Below are positions 33,711 through 44,700 of a stretch of 64,000 nt of DNA, one piece after another. Origin of the DNA: Bedellia somnulentella (taxonomy: Eukaryota; Arthropoda; Insecta; Lepidoptera; Bedelliidae); assembly GCA_963576735.1 (NCBI GenBank), contig OY755171.1, positions 19,318,182-19,382,181 of the forward strand, in the 5' to 3' direction. The notes under the pieces were generated by a model that worked only from the letters and a program-made list of their open reading frames with translations, ran no database searches and was not told the origin of the DNA. A program made the position numbers and the translations under genes. Positions within the stretch are counted from its first letter, which is position 1; the number at the start of each line of letters is the position of its first letter.

Positions 33711-33812
33711 CACTTTTATATCACTTTAAGTTAACCAATAAAATTATAATTGAAATGAATGAGCTGAAGAGATAAATTAATCTTGTAAAAATACAAATAC
33801 AACATAACATAT

Positions 33813-34001
33813 TTAATTCCAAGCTGGATCCCTGGCAAGCTTCAACGTTTTAAGCAGAATTAGGGCCTTTGCCTTATGATAAAACCACCCTGGCAACATT
33901 CCTTGTTTTATGTCAGGTAAGTAGTGCTTCTGTAATTGTTGAATGCTGTCCACACTTATTAAGAGTTCTTCACTACTGTCTGTGGCATATTCAGACACGG
34001 C
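33813..34001 (-). pseudogene. Unrecognised coding-like open stretch (about 62 codons)
   Basis: On the minus strand an in-frame TGA opens the frame and TAA closes it. There is no ATG near its beginning (the first codons are GCC GTG TCT); the only internal ATG is about two thirds in. The peptide looks like a real C-terminus: SIQQLQKHYLPDIKQGMLPG then WFYHKAKALILLKTLKLARD. A 5'-truncated retrocopy or a terminal exon are both possible. No AATAAA follows on that strand in the next 100 bases. I do not recognise the family. Confidence 0.3.
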
Positions 34002-36370
34002 TCATTTCTTTTTAAGTGCTTTATGTTCAAACTAGTTTTTGCTCAGACATTTTTAAACGTATTTATGTTGAGCATCTTAAGAGTTACTAGATACTGTTTT
34101 AAGTTACTAACTGATGTAAATTAAACTATGGAAATGAATTGAAATTTAAGGAATATATGAGAGTGGAATCAATCTAGTTAGTCCATACTTTATAATTCAT
34201 TAGATCAGAAAAAAAAACAGAGTTATCATATCACAGCATTTAACAGTAAGTAATGGCGATGATAATTTCAGTAGTAGATAAACAAGGAGGACACATTTAG
34301 ATCCAATAGAAGACTTAAGTATATAATTTAGAATTTAAAAGTACGTATGAAAATATTCATGAGTACAATTCAAGCTCGAGAAATTCACCTGGATCGTACA
34401 AATAGGAGCTACTAGAATGGTAAAAACAAGGCGTATTTAATAAAATAATAATTTAACGGTGAAGGTTTTCACAGTTCGATGGAAAAGGAAATCGGATAAC
34501 CGTTTCACATTTATGAAAATGCTCCAACTAGCTGCGATGTTTTGTAAATATGGCCTAGTCTGTGTTCGAACAAGCATGAGTTGTTTCGTTTATTTAAGCA
34601 TATGACTGGTGACTGGGCTATAACTATGACCAAACATGCTATGATTTCCGTCCTAAACGGTAATCATTTTAAGAGATACAACGGCTGTGATCCTTAACAA
34701 AATTCAAAATTGTTTGTCAAACAATTTCAATGTAAACGTTTCAACTAGGTAACTAAACTAGAGAAGATTAGAACAAAAGTAAAACCGTAAACTATATATA
34801 ATTATTATATTATAATTATCATTGTACTAATAGTAGAAGCATTAGTAACTTAAGAAACGGCCAGAGATATTAATAACTCTTTATTTGTCTCATTTCGTTC
34901 AACTGGACTATCGATATTTAATATAGAGTATTTTATAATAAAAATACTTATTGGAAGTTTTGGTGACATGCTTATCCAAACAAAACATGAGAGCTTTGGT
35001 AACCGCAGTGAACAACTACAATGACACTGATGCTGTAGTACTAGGTTGTTAAAAAAGTAAGTTGTTAGTATTAAGTAAAATTAATACTAACAACTTCTAC
35101 CGTGATAATAGCCGTGATCGACGGCTGAAAATGACATCTGATTCTCGAAAAAAAATTAGACAAATAGTGTAGAAAAGCATAAGTAAGTAAACGTCACATT
35201 GTCGGCATGACGAAGAGTGGTTTTCGACCGCGAAAGTATAGTCCACACGATTGGTGAACGCGAGGAATGCCACTTCGTGAGGTTTTTCGTCAACATTTTA
35301 ATTATCTTGAATGATTTAGCTGATAACCAATTATAAGATACGATTATCTTTACAGTATCGTAAATTTTATAGATTTTTCATAACACCGTAAAGTTTTATC
35401 ACCTTTATTATTTGGAATGGAAACGTCTGTATGCACGTGATTAAACATTTTACAAACATTTCTATCGTATGTCTCTTTGTAATAGTATCATTGGAGGTTC
35501 TATGGTTATTTTTACATCGCATCTATTAAGTTTTAATATATTCAGATTTGTTATACCTACTACCTTTTTATTGCTATGTGTTTTAAAAATACTTTTTTTT
35601 GTAAAATACACACTCACTGGGTATGTCTCTAAATTAATGAATTCAAAGATTCAGTGAGAAAAATAAGAGTATTAAATTATAGTTGTCAGATCCAAACCTA
35701 AATTAAAGCAATCACACACATAGATCTAAGTAACTAAGTAAAAACTAGAAATGTTTCAATACTACTTATAACGAAATTAAATAATGATGAGCTCATTACT
35801 TAAACAGCACACGCGCCATTAATAACTGTTTGTTATTCGACCTGATTTTTATTGCTAATTGATGTAAGTGTAGCATTTGTCACAGCACATTCTTTTCTGT
35901 TTAGGTTGAACTATGATTTGATAAACTTGCTTATTTCAAAAGTGCGCACTAAAGTAAATCAGTAGTTTTAGCTTTTAATAGTTGTCATCAATTACTGATA
36001 AAGAAATTAAACTGAATTATTGATGCGTAATGATTTTTATGGCCCACTAATACGCATAAATAAGAGAATTTATGTTTTACCAAAAATATAGCTCAAAACA
36101 AAGTTGTTGTGTTACTATCTTGAAGATTTATTTTATAGAATATTACAGATAAATACAATCTAAGGCAAAAAACTAACTTTCATCTTCGCACATTTTATTT
36201 TCTCAAAACTTGTCGCAGTTTTTATATAAAGATCCAACCTAAAATATACCTGAAATAGTGTCTCTTCTTGGATGCATCAACAAACCTACGTATGTTTGCA
36301 GTACTAACTTTTTGCAGATTCTACAATACATACTCCTGTCACGATTCCAATTTGTACAAACGTACAAACA
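34002..36370. other. Gene-poor AT-rich stretch
   Basis: No gene recognised. The only notable structure is a perfect hairpin at 35059-35096: AAGTTGTTAGTATTA, 8-base loop, exact complement. Confidence 0.4.
35059..35096. repeat. Perfect hairpin, 15-bp stem, 8-nt loop
   Basis: AAGTTGTTAGTATTA and TAATACTAACAACTT enclose AGTAAAAT. It is isolated, with no flanking element recognised. Confidence 0.6.
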
Positions 36371-36379
36371 TACACGGAC

Positions 36380-36770
36380 CTTTCAAGCCGTCGAAGTGCT
36401 CCAAGCAGTTGACAGTGACAGCTTGAGCAGAACTTAAATATAGGTGGATCACCGGTGAATGCTCTAACATCTATGGCAGCCCTAAGAGCCTAAGTAACAC
36501 AACACTGTTGCCTCATCAATACATTGCAGAATTCGGTTCGTGCCTGTCTCCTGTTCTGACAAATGCATCAGACAGCCTCGTGCATCAGCGCTGCCAAAAC
36601 ATGGCGTGTCGTGACGAGACGGGCTTTTGAAACATCATCCTCGGCCTACATCGCCGTTTCACTACAATTCGAGAATTTCTTGAAACAAATCGGCCAATTA
36701 GAGTCACTTCGACATTCGCCAGCACGCTTACAATGGATGTTGGTTGGAGAATGTGGTGAAAATTAAAAAA
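36380..36770. promoter_or_regulatory. GC-rich, non-repetitive island; possible exon or regulatory element
   Basis: Composition stands out for nearly 400 bp. Frames of 67-72 codons are open on both strands over 36563-36803, but neither peptide resembles a known family, so coding is unproven. It could be an untranslated first exon or enhancer. Confidence 0.25.
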
Positions 36771-37384
36771 TAGGTAATACATACATTTATAAGATATACG
36801 CACACAATTAATTTATACGTCCTTTTGAGGGTCTTATATTAAGTATAAAGGTCTAGATTTTTAAATGTTATTTTAAACAATGTTTATGTGCATCATCACA
36901 ATTATATCTTCAGCTGATATATTATAATTTCAATTTACTTATATTTTTTATACTCATATCATATTTTTTTGCTTGATTGATGTAATGAAGATTTATTTTT
37001 GCTAAGGTTATTATTATTGCAATAGTAAATACTTTTAGTCTAATAATTTTGTGTTTTTTTACCATCGTCACCCCCGCCCGTGAGGACTAGCCCAGAGTCC
37101 TAATATCTATAAATAATAATAATGAGATCCTTAGTTTATGCGTTGATTTACACTTAACATACGATACATCACGCATGTTGACATGTCATAACGATAAGAA
37201 GAAAACTATCAATTAAAACGAAAAAAACATCAACCCAACATCCAGCACTAAAAACGGAAGGAAAAACAAGACGCCATGTTAAAAACAAAGTCGAAACAAA
37301 CATTTCTCAACAAGAAACATGTAAAAACAAATTATAAATTAGTTTGCAGAACGGGTTCAACAACATTTTAGAAGAGTACCATAT

Positions 37385-37485
37385 TTATTACTCTGTAGTT
37401 CGGTTTTAGGATCGCGGGAGGCGCTCGAGTCGACGGACGCCAAAGTCAAGGTCGCGTTTGACCGAGAGACATTGGCCTCAAATGT
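37385..37485. promoter_or_regulatory. Short GC-rich island with nuclear-receptor-like site
   Basis: GGATCGCGGGAGGCGCTCGA is followed by TCAAGGTCG (37446-37454), which fits the monomeric FTZ-F1/ERR half-site YCAAGGYCR. A purely motif-based suggestion. Confidence 0.2.
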
Positions 37486-38718
37486 ACGAATACTGGGCTT
37501 TGGGCCTTTGATTTATACATAATACTTAATACATGTATGTAAAGGTTTATCATGAAGTTTATGTGTTGTATAATTTTATTCGGGTTTGAGTTTTCAAATG
37601 GGTTTATAACACGGGTATTTTTACTGTTAATAAAATGTAATGCTAAGTTGGGATTCAACATGCGTACGCCCATGCTAGTATATATCTAGTTAAATAATGA
37701 ATCATTATTACTAAATATTAATATTTTCATTTAATAAAAAACAACAGGGTGCAGTTATGTTTGCTTATAAATCAGTTTGTTTTTAACAATTATTTTTGGT
37801 CAGTAATTAATACAGAATTATATTTCTTTGTTTAATATCATCCGGCTACATTTTATAATTATAAAGGCTTTGAAACATAGATTTGGCTTCATGATATTAA
37901 AAGTTGCATAAAATTCACCTTTTGATAACACACAAGATCTTATATAATTCGATGTCGTGCGCATGCGCATAGCTCATACTTCACATACATGCAATGAATG
38001 GCGAGGGAACAAAGAATAGAATGATCGATAAAAATGACAAGCACTATTTTTATCAGCATTAGACATCGTGTGAACGAATGATATATTACTGTGGTATAAT
38101 TTGCTGGGACGATTAAAACGAATTGCAGATATACGCTAATGGCTATGCGGGCGGTTGGCCAATAACATACAATAACGATTATTAGAAAGTAATTTGGGTT
38201 TATGTGCTTTTGTAACATAAAAAAAAATGGCGCTAGATTAATTCACGTAGGAACACCACCACACTTTTTTATCACGCAAGCGAGGATATGTGATGTGATG
38301 ACAATGCAACAATATAAAAAAAATACAATACAAACATGCAAAACTGACACAGATGTTTCATTTTATATTTGTTGTTATCGATAGCAGCATCAAATCGAAT
38401 AATCTAGTGAATCTCAACTGAACCACGGAAATGAGATTATCAGTCTGGTGACAGATGGACAGCTGGATTTTACTTATAATATTACTATACATATTATGGT
38501 GCCGCCCCTTAATTTTGTATCTTTTGTGACCGTCATGTATCTCAGCAGCAGGTTGCAAGACTGTTGCTGTCAATGTCATTTTGACAGTCACGACAGCGAC
38601 AAATTTTGCAACTTGCAACACAATCGGTGGACCCAAAAAAACGTAATACGAGGGTGGTTTTCTTATTTGAGTCCCAAAGACTAAGTATGATTGTTACAGG
38701 ACATTTTATTACCTTAAT
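37486..38718. other. Gene-poor stretch, nothing recognised
   Basis: AT-rich and without repeat copies seen elsewhere. Overlapping open frames near 38358-38742 on both strands show no family resemblance. Confidence 0.35.
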
Positions 38719-38960
38719 GCATACATACATACATATTCTCACGGCTATAAATCCCTTGAAGGGGTAGCCAGAGCTAGGGAATTAGAAATTCCTCAGCCAA
38801 TTTTGGAAGTTGCGTGGGGAAATGATGGCAAAATAAAAGTTGTTGGTGATGGGTCTCCAACCGCATCGCCCAAAAATGCCTTGAAAGCCCCAATACCCTT
38901 AGACGCCCCTTACGTACACCCACCGGTAGAAATAGGGTAGTGCTTTTCTAAGCCGACAGC
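38719..38960 (-). repeat. Family A retroposon, full length, with TSD
   Basis: ATTACCTTA is present at 38708-38716 and 38963-38971. The head is complete up to AAGCCGACA. Confidence 0.85.
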
Positions 38961-40197
38961 TGATTACCTTATTGCAGTTGCAGGAAATAATCTAAATAAA
39001 GGTGATCCGTGGAAATCGTGACCAGTTAGTTGTTTACGTTCACGTTGGTTTCCCGGAACGCCTTGTAGCTGTCATCCGGACGACACAATGAATATGGAAT
39101 CGTATGAGATACTCATAAGAACGGTGCGATTAACTGATTGATTTGAAAGCGTAGAGAGAGTTGTAATCGACTGTCAGTTGGAACAACGAGGTACTTAGAA
39201 TCAATTTAAAACAAAGTTGTGTAAAAAGTAATGTCTGGATCTATGGAATTGATTTTGTTATGGAAGTACTTATGGTTAACATGTCAATTCCCTATTTTAG
39301 ATTTAATTTACTTAATCTCATGGTATTGGTATAAATAATATGTATTTGAAACTAATGAACGATGACATAAAATCGTGTAGTCATGCATTTGAAAGCTCCG
39401 ACCGGTTTTATAATATTTTCGGCCGAGTTCGTGAACTGTCTAAATCAGACATTCGAAAGCTGATTGGCCGTTCCATTCCAGTCAGAGACCGATCAATATT
39501 TTAATCGAGGAATAAAAGATCTAGTAGCTATGATGAGGGCAATTTGTGAGGCTTTCAGTACAGTTAGCGCGATTCAGACAGATTTGAGTATGTGTATTTT
39601 AAAATCTACTTTAGCATTGAGATAAATGAACAAACTCCAATGATGATGTTATTAATTGAGGAAATTTTAAAAACATCGCCAGTGCTTTTATGAATTGCAA
39701 AACCAATGTATGAAATAGAATTTATCAAAAAGGGTACTTAGACTGAATTTTTTGATCAAATGTTGATGAAAATATAAATTTCATATAAATTACCTCATTA
39801 ATGCTCATTTTTCCTCATTTCTCGGTTTATATTTGATCGCACGCCTGTTGATTTTAACATTAACACGGCATCAGAGCTTATCTCCTTATTATCTTACGGA
39901 TATAGTATAACATTTTATATAAGAATATATGTTTTGAATATTAAAAGCTCGGCATGATCATCATCATCATCGACAACTAAACACAACATTCGGCTTTCAA
40001 ACATAACAGTTGCAGTTACTGTTCTCATTTAGAATGGCATCGGGCGCCAATAGCGCGTAGCGATTGGTCATGTCAGGGAACTCTGCCTGCATCTGAGTCG
40101 ATACGCTTTCATACCGCAGTCATCTACGGTGGAGATTCATTATATAAAGTTATAGGAAACTGGAAGAAAACTATTGGTATTAAACTAATATGAATAT
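38961..40197. other. Gene-poor stretch, nothing recognised
   Basis: AT-rich with a short (ATC)n run near 39957-39972. No coding-like frame. Confidence 0.4.
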
Positions 40198-40445
40198 GCT
40201 GTGTAGTGTAGGCGTAGAATAACACTACCCCATTTCTGCCGGTGGGTGTACGTAAGAGGCGACTAACGGTATTGGGGCTTTTAAGGGTTTTCGGGCGATG
40301 TGGTTGGAGACCCATCACCAACTACCTTTATTTTGCCATCTCTTCCTCACTCAACTTTCCAAAAGTGGCTGAGGAAATTCTAGTTCCTTAGCTCTGGCTA
40401 CCCCTTTTAGGGATGTATAGCCGTGAGTATATGTATGTATGTATG
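40198..40445 (+). repeat. Family A retroposon, full length
   Basis: All parts are present and moderately diverged (GTGTAGTGTAGGCGTAGAAT head). The tail has three TATG units. Confidence 0.85.
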
Positions 40446-40487
40446 AATTAACTATTTAAAAAAACGGCATTACAGTTTTGGATTTAT

Positions 40488-40741
40488 AGCTGTACTAGCT
40501 GACACCACAGCCTTCGTACTGTAAATTTGCTTATGCCAAACTTTAGGTGTTTTTTGCGGTATCTGAATATTTTATTGTTAATATTTTTCCGGTATAAAAA
40601 TATCCTATGTTATAATTTGGATCATTACCTAGCATTCTGCTAAATTTCATTCATATACATTCAGTAATTGAGAAGCCTTTTTATCTTAAACACACAAACA
40701 TCCAAACATCTAAACTTTCACATTTATACTATTAATAGGAT
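40488..40741 (+). repeat. LINE 3'-end fragment, RTE-like lepidopteran type
   Basis: It starts TACTAGCTGACACCACAGCC and ends ACTATTAATAGGAT, like the copy at 58651-58922. The block CACAAACATCCAAACATCTA before the end is typical of widespread lepidopteran RTE-clade 3' ends as I remember them. No reverse-transcriptase frame remains. Confidence 0.6.
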
Positions 40742-40867
40742 GTGTAGCACTCTAAAATCAAAGTCGTGGACGATTTGTTCCGCAAGGTTTGCGGATGTAT
40801 ACTTTAAATATGACGTGTGATTTTTGACAGCCTGTTTTCAGAGTTTAGCCACATATTGTTTCGACAG

Positions 40868-41112
40868 TCCATCCACTGATAGAGCAAGCCTATCGCCGTT
40901 TTGTACGGATGCACTATCTCATTAATAAGAATAAATTAGCCATATGGGTTTAGTCACGATGTTTTATAGTATTTTAGACCGTTAAAAACCATAATAAATT
41001 TATAACACAGTTGACTTTAGAAACGATATATTGATTGACGCCCAACTCAGGATTCGAAAAACGCCCCTCTGTTTGAGAGGCAGTGGAGCTACCCATTAAA
41101 CTATCAAGGTTA
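40868..41112 (-). repeat. Family B SINE, diverged, head included
   Basis: On the minus strand it runs from a tRNA-like head (box B region GATTCGAAAA on the plus strand; GTTTGAGAGGCAGTGGAGCT) to the body TACAAAACGGCGATAGGC. The 3' third is missing. Confidence 0.65.
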
Positions 41113-41741
41113 TAAGAGTTTATGTTTGTATATAATTTAAAATCAAAAACCACAAAACAAAACTGATATTAAATGAAAATATAAAGCGAACATATTATTT
41201 TAATTCACCTGCTTTTGTTTCTAATTGTATGTAAGAGAAGGGTAATTAATAAAGCGGCAGCATTTAATTTTTTCGTTTAAAAGTGTTCTAAGTACAGTGT
41301 GGTTAGTGAAATAAAGGATTGGTAATTAAGTAGTGATGTCCATTGACTCTTCATATTTTTTGTCATTTAGTGAATCTAGCTTTATACCTTTGTTCTATAT
41401 TTTATTAGGAAATTGAAAGGAAAGTGAAATATATATTTGCTTCATGATCATGAGACAACGGCAATATAACATCTATATATGATTCCTAAAAACCCATAAA
41501 AACATAATTTTTGTATTAAAATAATAAAAAAATACTCACACCTATGTTGCTATGAAATAGTAATCAAAGCGTTAAAATATAGTATTATTACGCCAATTTT
41601 GATAGATAGAGGGCAAAATAGCGAACCGTATTTTTTTTATAATCTTACATAATTTTTAATCTTAGCTATAACAAAATAAATATTCAACCTTATTCAAAAT
41701 ATCGAGCACCACAACCCAACACTAGTAACATCTAAAAATAA
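41113..41741. other. Upstream region of the odorant receptor
   Basis: AT-rich, non-repetitive sequence. No further motif recognised besides the core promoter listed next. Confidence 0.4.
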
Positions 41742-41776
41742 TATAAAAAAGTTCCACTGGCCAACAACACTCAGTT
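41742..41776 (+). promoter_or_regulatory. Core promoter of the odorant receptor: TATA box and initiator
   Basis: TATAAAA at 41742-41748 is followed by the insect initiator TCAGTT at 41771-41776. The initiator A lies 31 bases after the first T of the TATA box, the standard spacing. Transcription from 41773 would give an 18-base leader before the ATG at 41791. A second initiator match (TCAGTC, 41778) is 7 bases on. Confidence 0.6.
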
Positions 41777-41790
41777 ATCAGTCCTGCAAC

Positions 41791-44700
41791 ATGTTGAAAC
41801 TATTATCAAGGCTCGAGGATCCGGACCTTCCATTACTCGGACCAAACATAAAAGCCCTAAAATTCTGGGGATTATTGCTGCCAGATGATAAAAGAAAACG
41901 ATATTTCTACATGTTTATGCATGCGACCATATTCGTTTTCACATTCACCGAATACGTGGACATTTGGTTTGTAAAATCGAACCTGACTTTGCTTTTAAAA
42001 AACATGAAGATCACACTCCTTGCCACGATCAGTTGCTGCAAGGTTACCATGTTTTTAATATGGCAGAGGAGTTGGAAAGATATCATTGAGTATGTGAACG
42101 AGAGAGATAAGAGATCTAGGGTCGACGGAGATGACAGTGATATGGCTGTTATAAATAGGTACACTCGGTATAGCCGCATTATAACTTTCTGTTACTGGTG
42201 GTTGATGGCGATGACAGATGTGGCTGTGATATCGCATGCGGTGTTTAAATACTTCTTCTCGGAGGAGTACAGGAATGAGGTGAAACAGGGGGAAGAGATG
42301 TTACAGCAAGTTGTCAGTTCCTGGGTTCCGTTTGATAAAACCACCATGCCTGGTAATTTGATTGATTCTCATTTATGTAGCAGTCTTTAAGGCATGAAGA
42401 AAGTAGTACATATATTGAAATAGAGTATCGTAGAGTATTAAATGTTGAAAAAGATAGACATTTTATTTTTTCTCTCACTTATTACACTTGCATTGAATTT
42501 AAATGCTTCAAAAGATCTCGTTATGGCTCAGTTCATAAATTGCAATTCAAATCTACAAAAGACTATCTAGACCATACTGTTATTCCTTCTAAATTAATTC
42601 ATTTCATACCATTGAACAAAAAATTTAACAGTACGTCCAAAACGTCTAAGTAATAATCCGTTAAGTTGGTAGTGACAATGTCACAAACCTGGTGTGAATA
42701 GGTCAGTCACTCGGCAGGGGTGGACGAGTGCAAGTAATCAATCTTGCAAGGCTCAGCTTGTCAGACGTGTTCTGCATTACGCGACGCGAGCGTTCCCAAG
42801 TTTTTATGCTTATTAAATTATAAATTGTCTGTGAAATTACCGACGGCTCATAATTATTTTTGTCGATGATTACTTTCTAGTCATTATCTAGAATAGTGAG
42901 ATGTATGAACAGCGATTAGTTCTATTGGGATATTGCAAATGTGGAAGCTAAAAGTTCACGTATTTAATTTTGAAGTAAATAACAATATATTTATGTTTAA
43001 AGATACACTATAAAAGTCTCACTTTTCCTGATAATTACGAACATCGTTGGGACATGTACATTATACATGTCTGCCCCCTGTTTGTGGGTGGCCTATTACC
43101 GCTGCCGCCGCAGCATTTTGTACGGTTATAGTTACGTAACTTTGCTCAGCTATTATGGTTTTCTCATTATGTTTTTTATCTCCTTCAGCAAATATACACG
43201 GATTACTCACGGCTATACATTCCAACAAATGCCAATATAAGTTCAGAAAATATGTAAAACGTGGTACATTTGCCTATAAAATTCGAGGGTTCCCCTCGAT
43301 TTCTCCAGGATCCCATCATCAGACCCTGATATCCTCATCATGGTATCAATCCGGGAGTATCTTCTTTCCAATGAAAAAATAATAATCAAAATCGGTTCAT
43401 AAATGGCGAAGTAATCGGCGAACAAACATAAAAAAAATAAAAAAATATACGGTCGAATTGAGAACACTCCTTTTTTTGAAGTCGGTTAAAAATGGAAGCT
43501 ACAGCTTCGGAATTATAACTCCTCAGCTACTTTTTCAAGTTAACCGAGAAAAGGGTTTTAAAATAGAGGTTGTTGATGGGTGTCAAACCACATCGCCTAA
43601 ACATCACTTAACATTTTTATTGTTTGTGTTCACAAGAAGTAAATAAAGTCTCATCTTTCTTTCTTCCTTTCTAAAAAGCCTCTCACCCTGAGTTGCCTTT
43701 AAGTTCATCAGCGGGAAGTTATAGGTTAGTGCTAAAACGAAACTACATAACAAATTAACAACAATTTCATAAATTTAATACACCTATTTCAGGTTTTATC
43801 GCAGCTTCGCTTTATCAAGCTTTCGCGAGCATCTACGGCGGCGGGTGGATAACCTCGTTTGATACGAATGCTATAGTCATCATGGTGTTCTTTAAAACAG
43901 AAATATTACTGATGAAGTCAGCCTGTTCTAAAATATATGCTGATGATGATGATGCCTTGATTTTGAACAGAATAAAGAATATACAAAAGAGACACTCGAA
44001 ACTAGTACGGTAGGATATTTTGAATATTGATTATTTTGTCTTTGTACATATTAAATGTAATTGATATCTTCTATTAGGTAAAACTGAAAAATATTTTAAT
44101 ATTATATCTATGCAGTATTTAGGATAGGCCTTTATTCATTTGTCTTCCAATTAACATCGTACAAGACGTCTGAAGAACATGCTTGTCCAAATAATTCGTA
44201 ACCAAGAACCCTATTTTCTCATTCTTATGCCAGTTTTGTTTAAGAAAAATAATAAAGAAATAGTTGATTTTGAAGTCAATCCACAAATAAATAATATTTA
44301 AAAATGCGCGTCAGTTTATTATCGCAATCTCGATATTTTTCGGTCTCGTATTAATAAGGTGAGATTGAAGTCAAGGCTGTTTCGGTGCCAACGAGATTCT
44401 GTAACTCCCCATTAGTGAATTCTCGTGCAGGGCTAATTAAGCTGGTTCGCACTGACGACGAAGGCACAAAACGAGAGGTCATTGCCCAATTTATGCTGAG
44501 TCAGATTTTTTATAATTGAGAGTAGTTTTACAACCGTGATAGCTCAGTGGATAGAACGCCGCTTATCGTGCAGACGATTAGGGTTAGGGTTCAAATCCCG
44601 GGCGGGTCTACACTAATTTGTCATTTCTAAAGTCATATGTTTGGTCAAATTATCATGGTATTACCAACCAGCCCGGCAAGCACGAGCGCTCTTATGTCGA

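Noticed and set aside
36563..36803. Possible gene in the GC-rich island
   Set aside because: Frames are open on both strands simply because the DNA is GC-rich. Neither peptide resembles a family, so only a regulatory or untranslated role is suggested.
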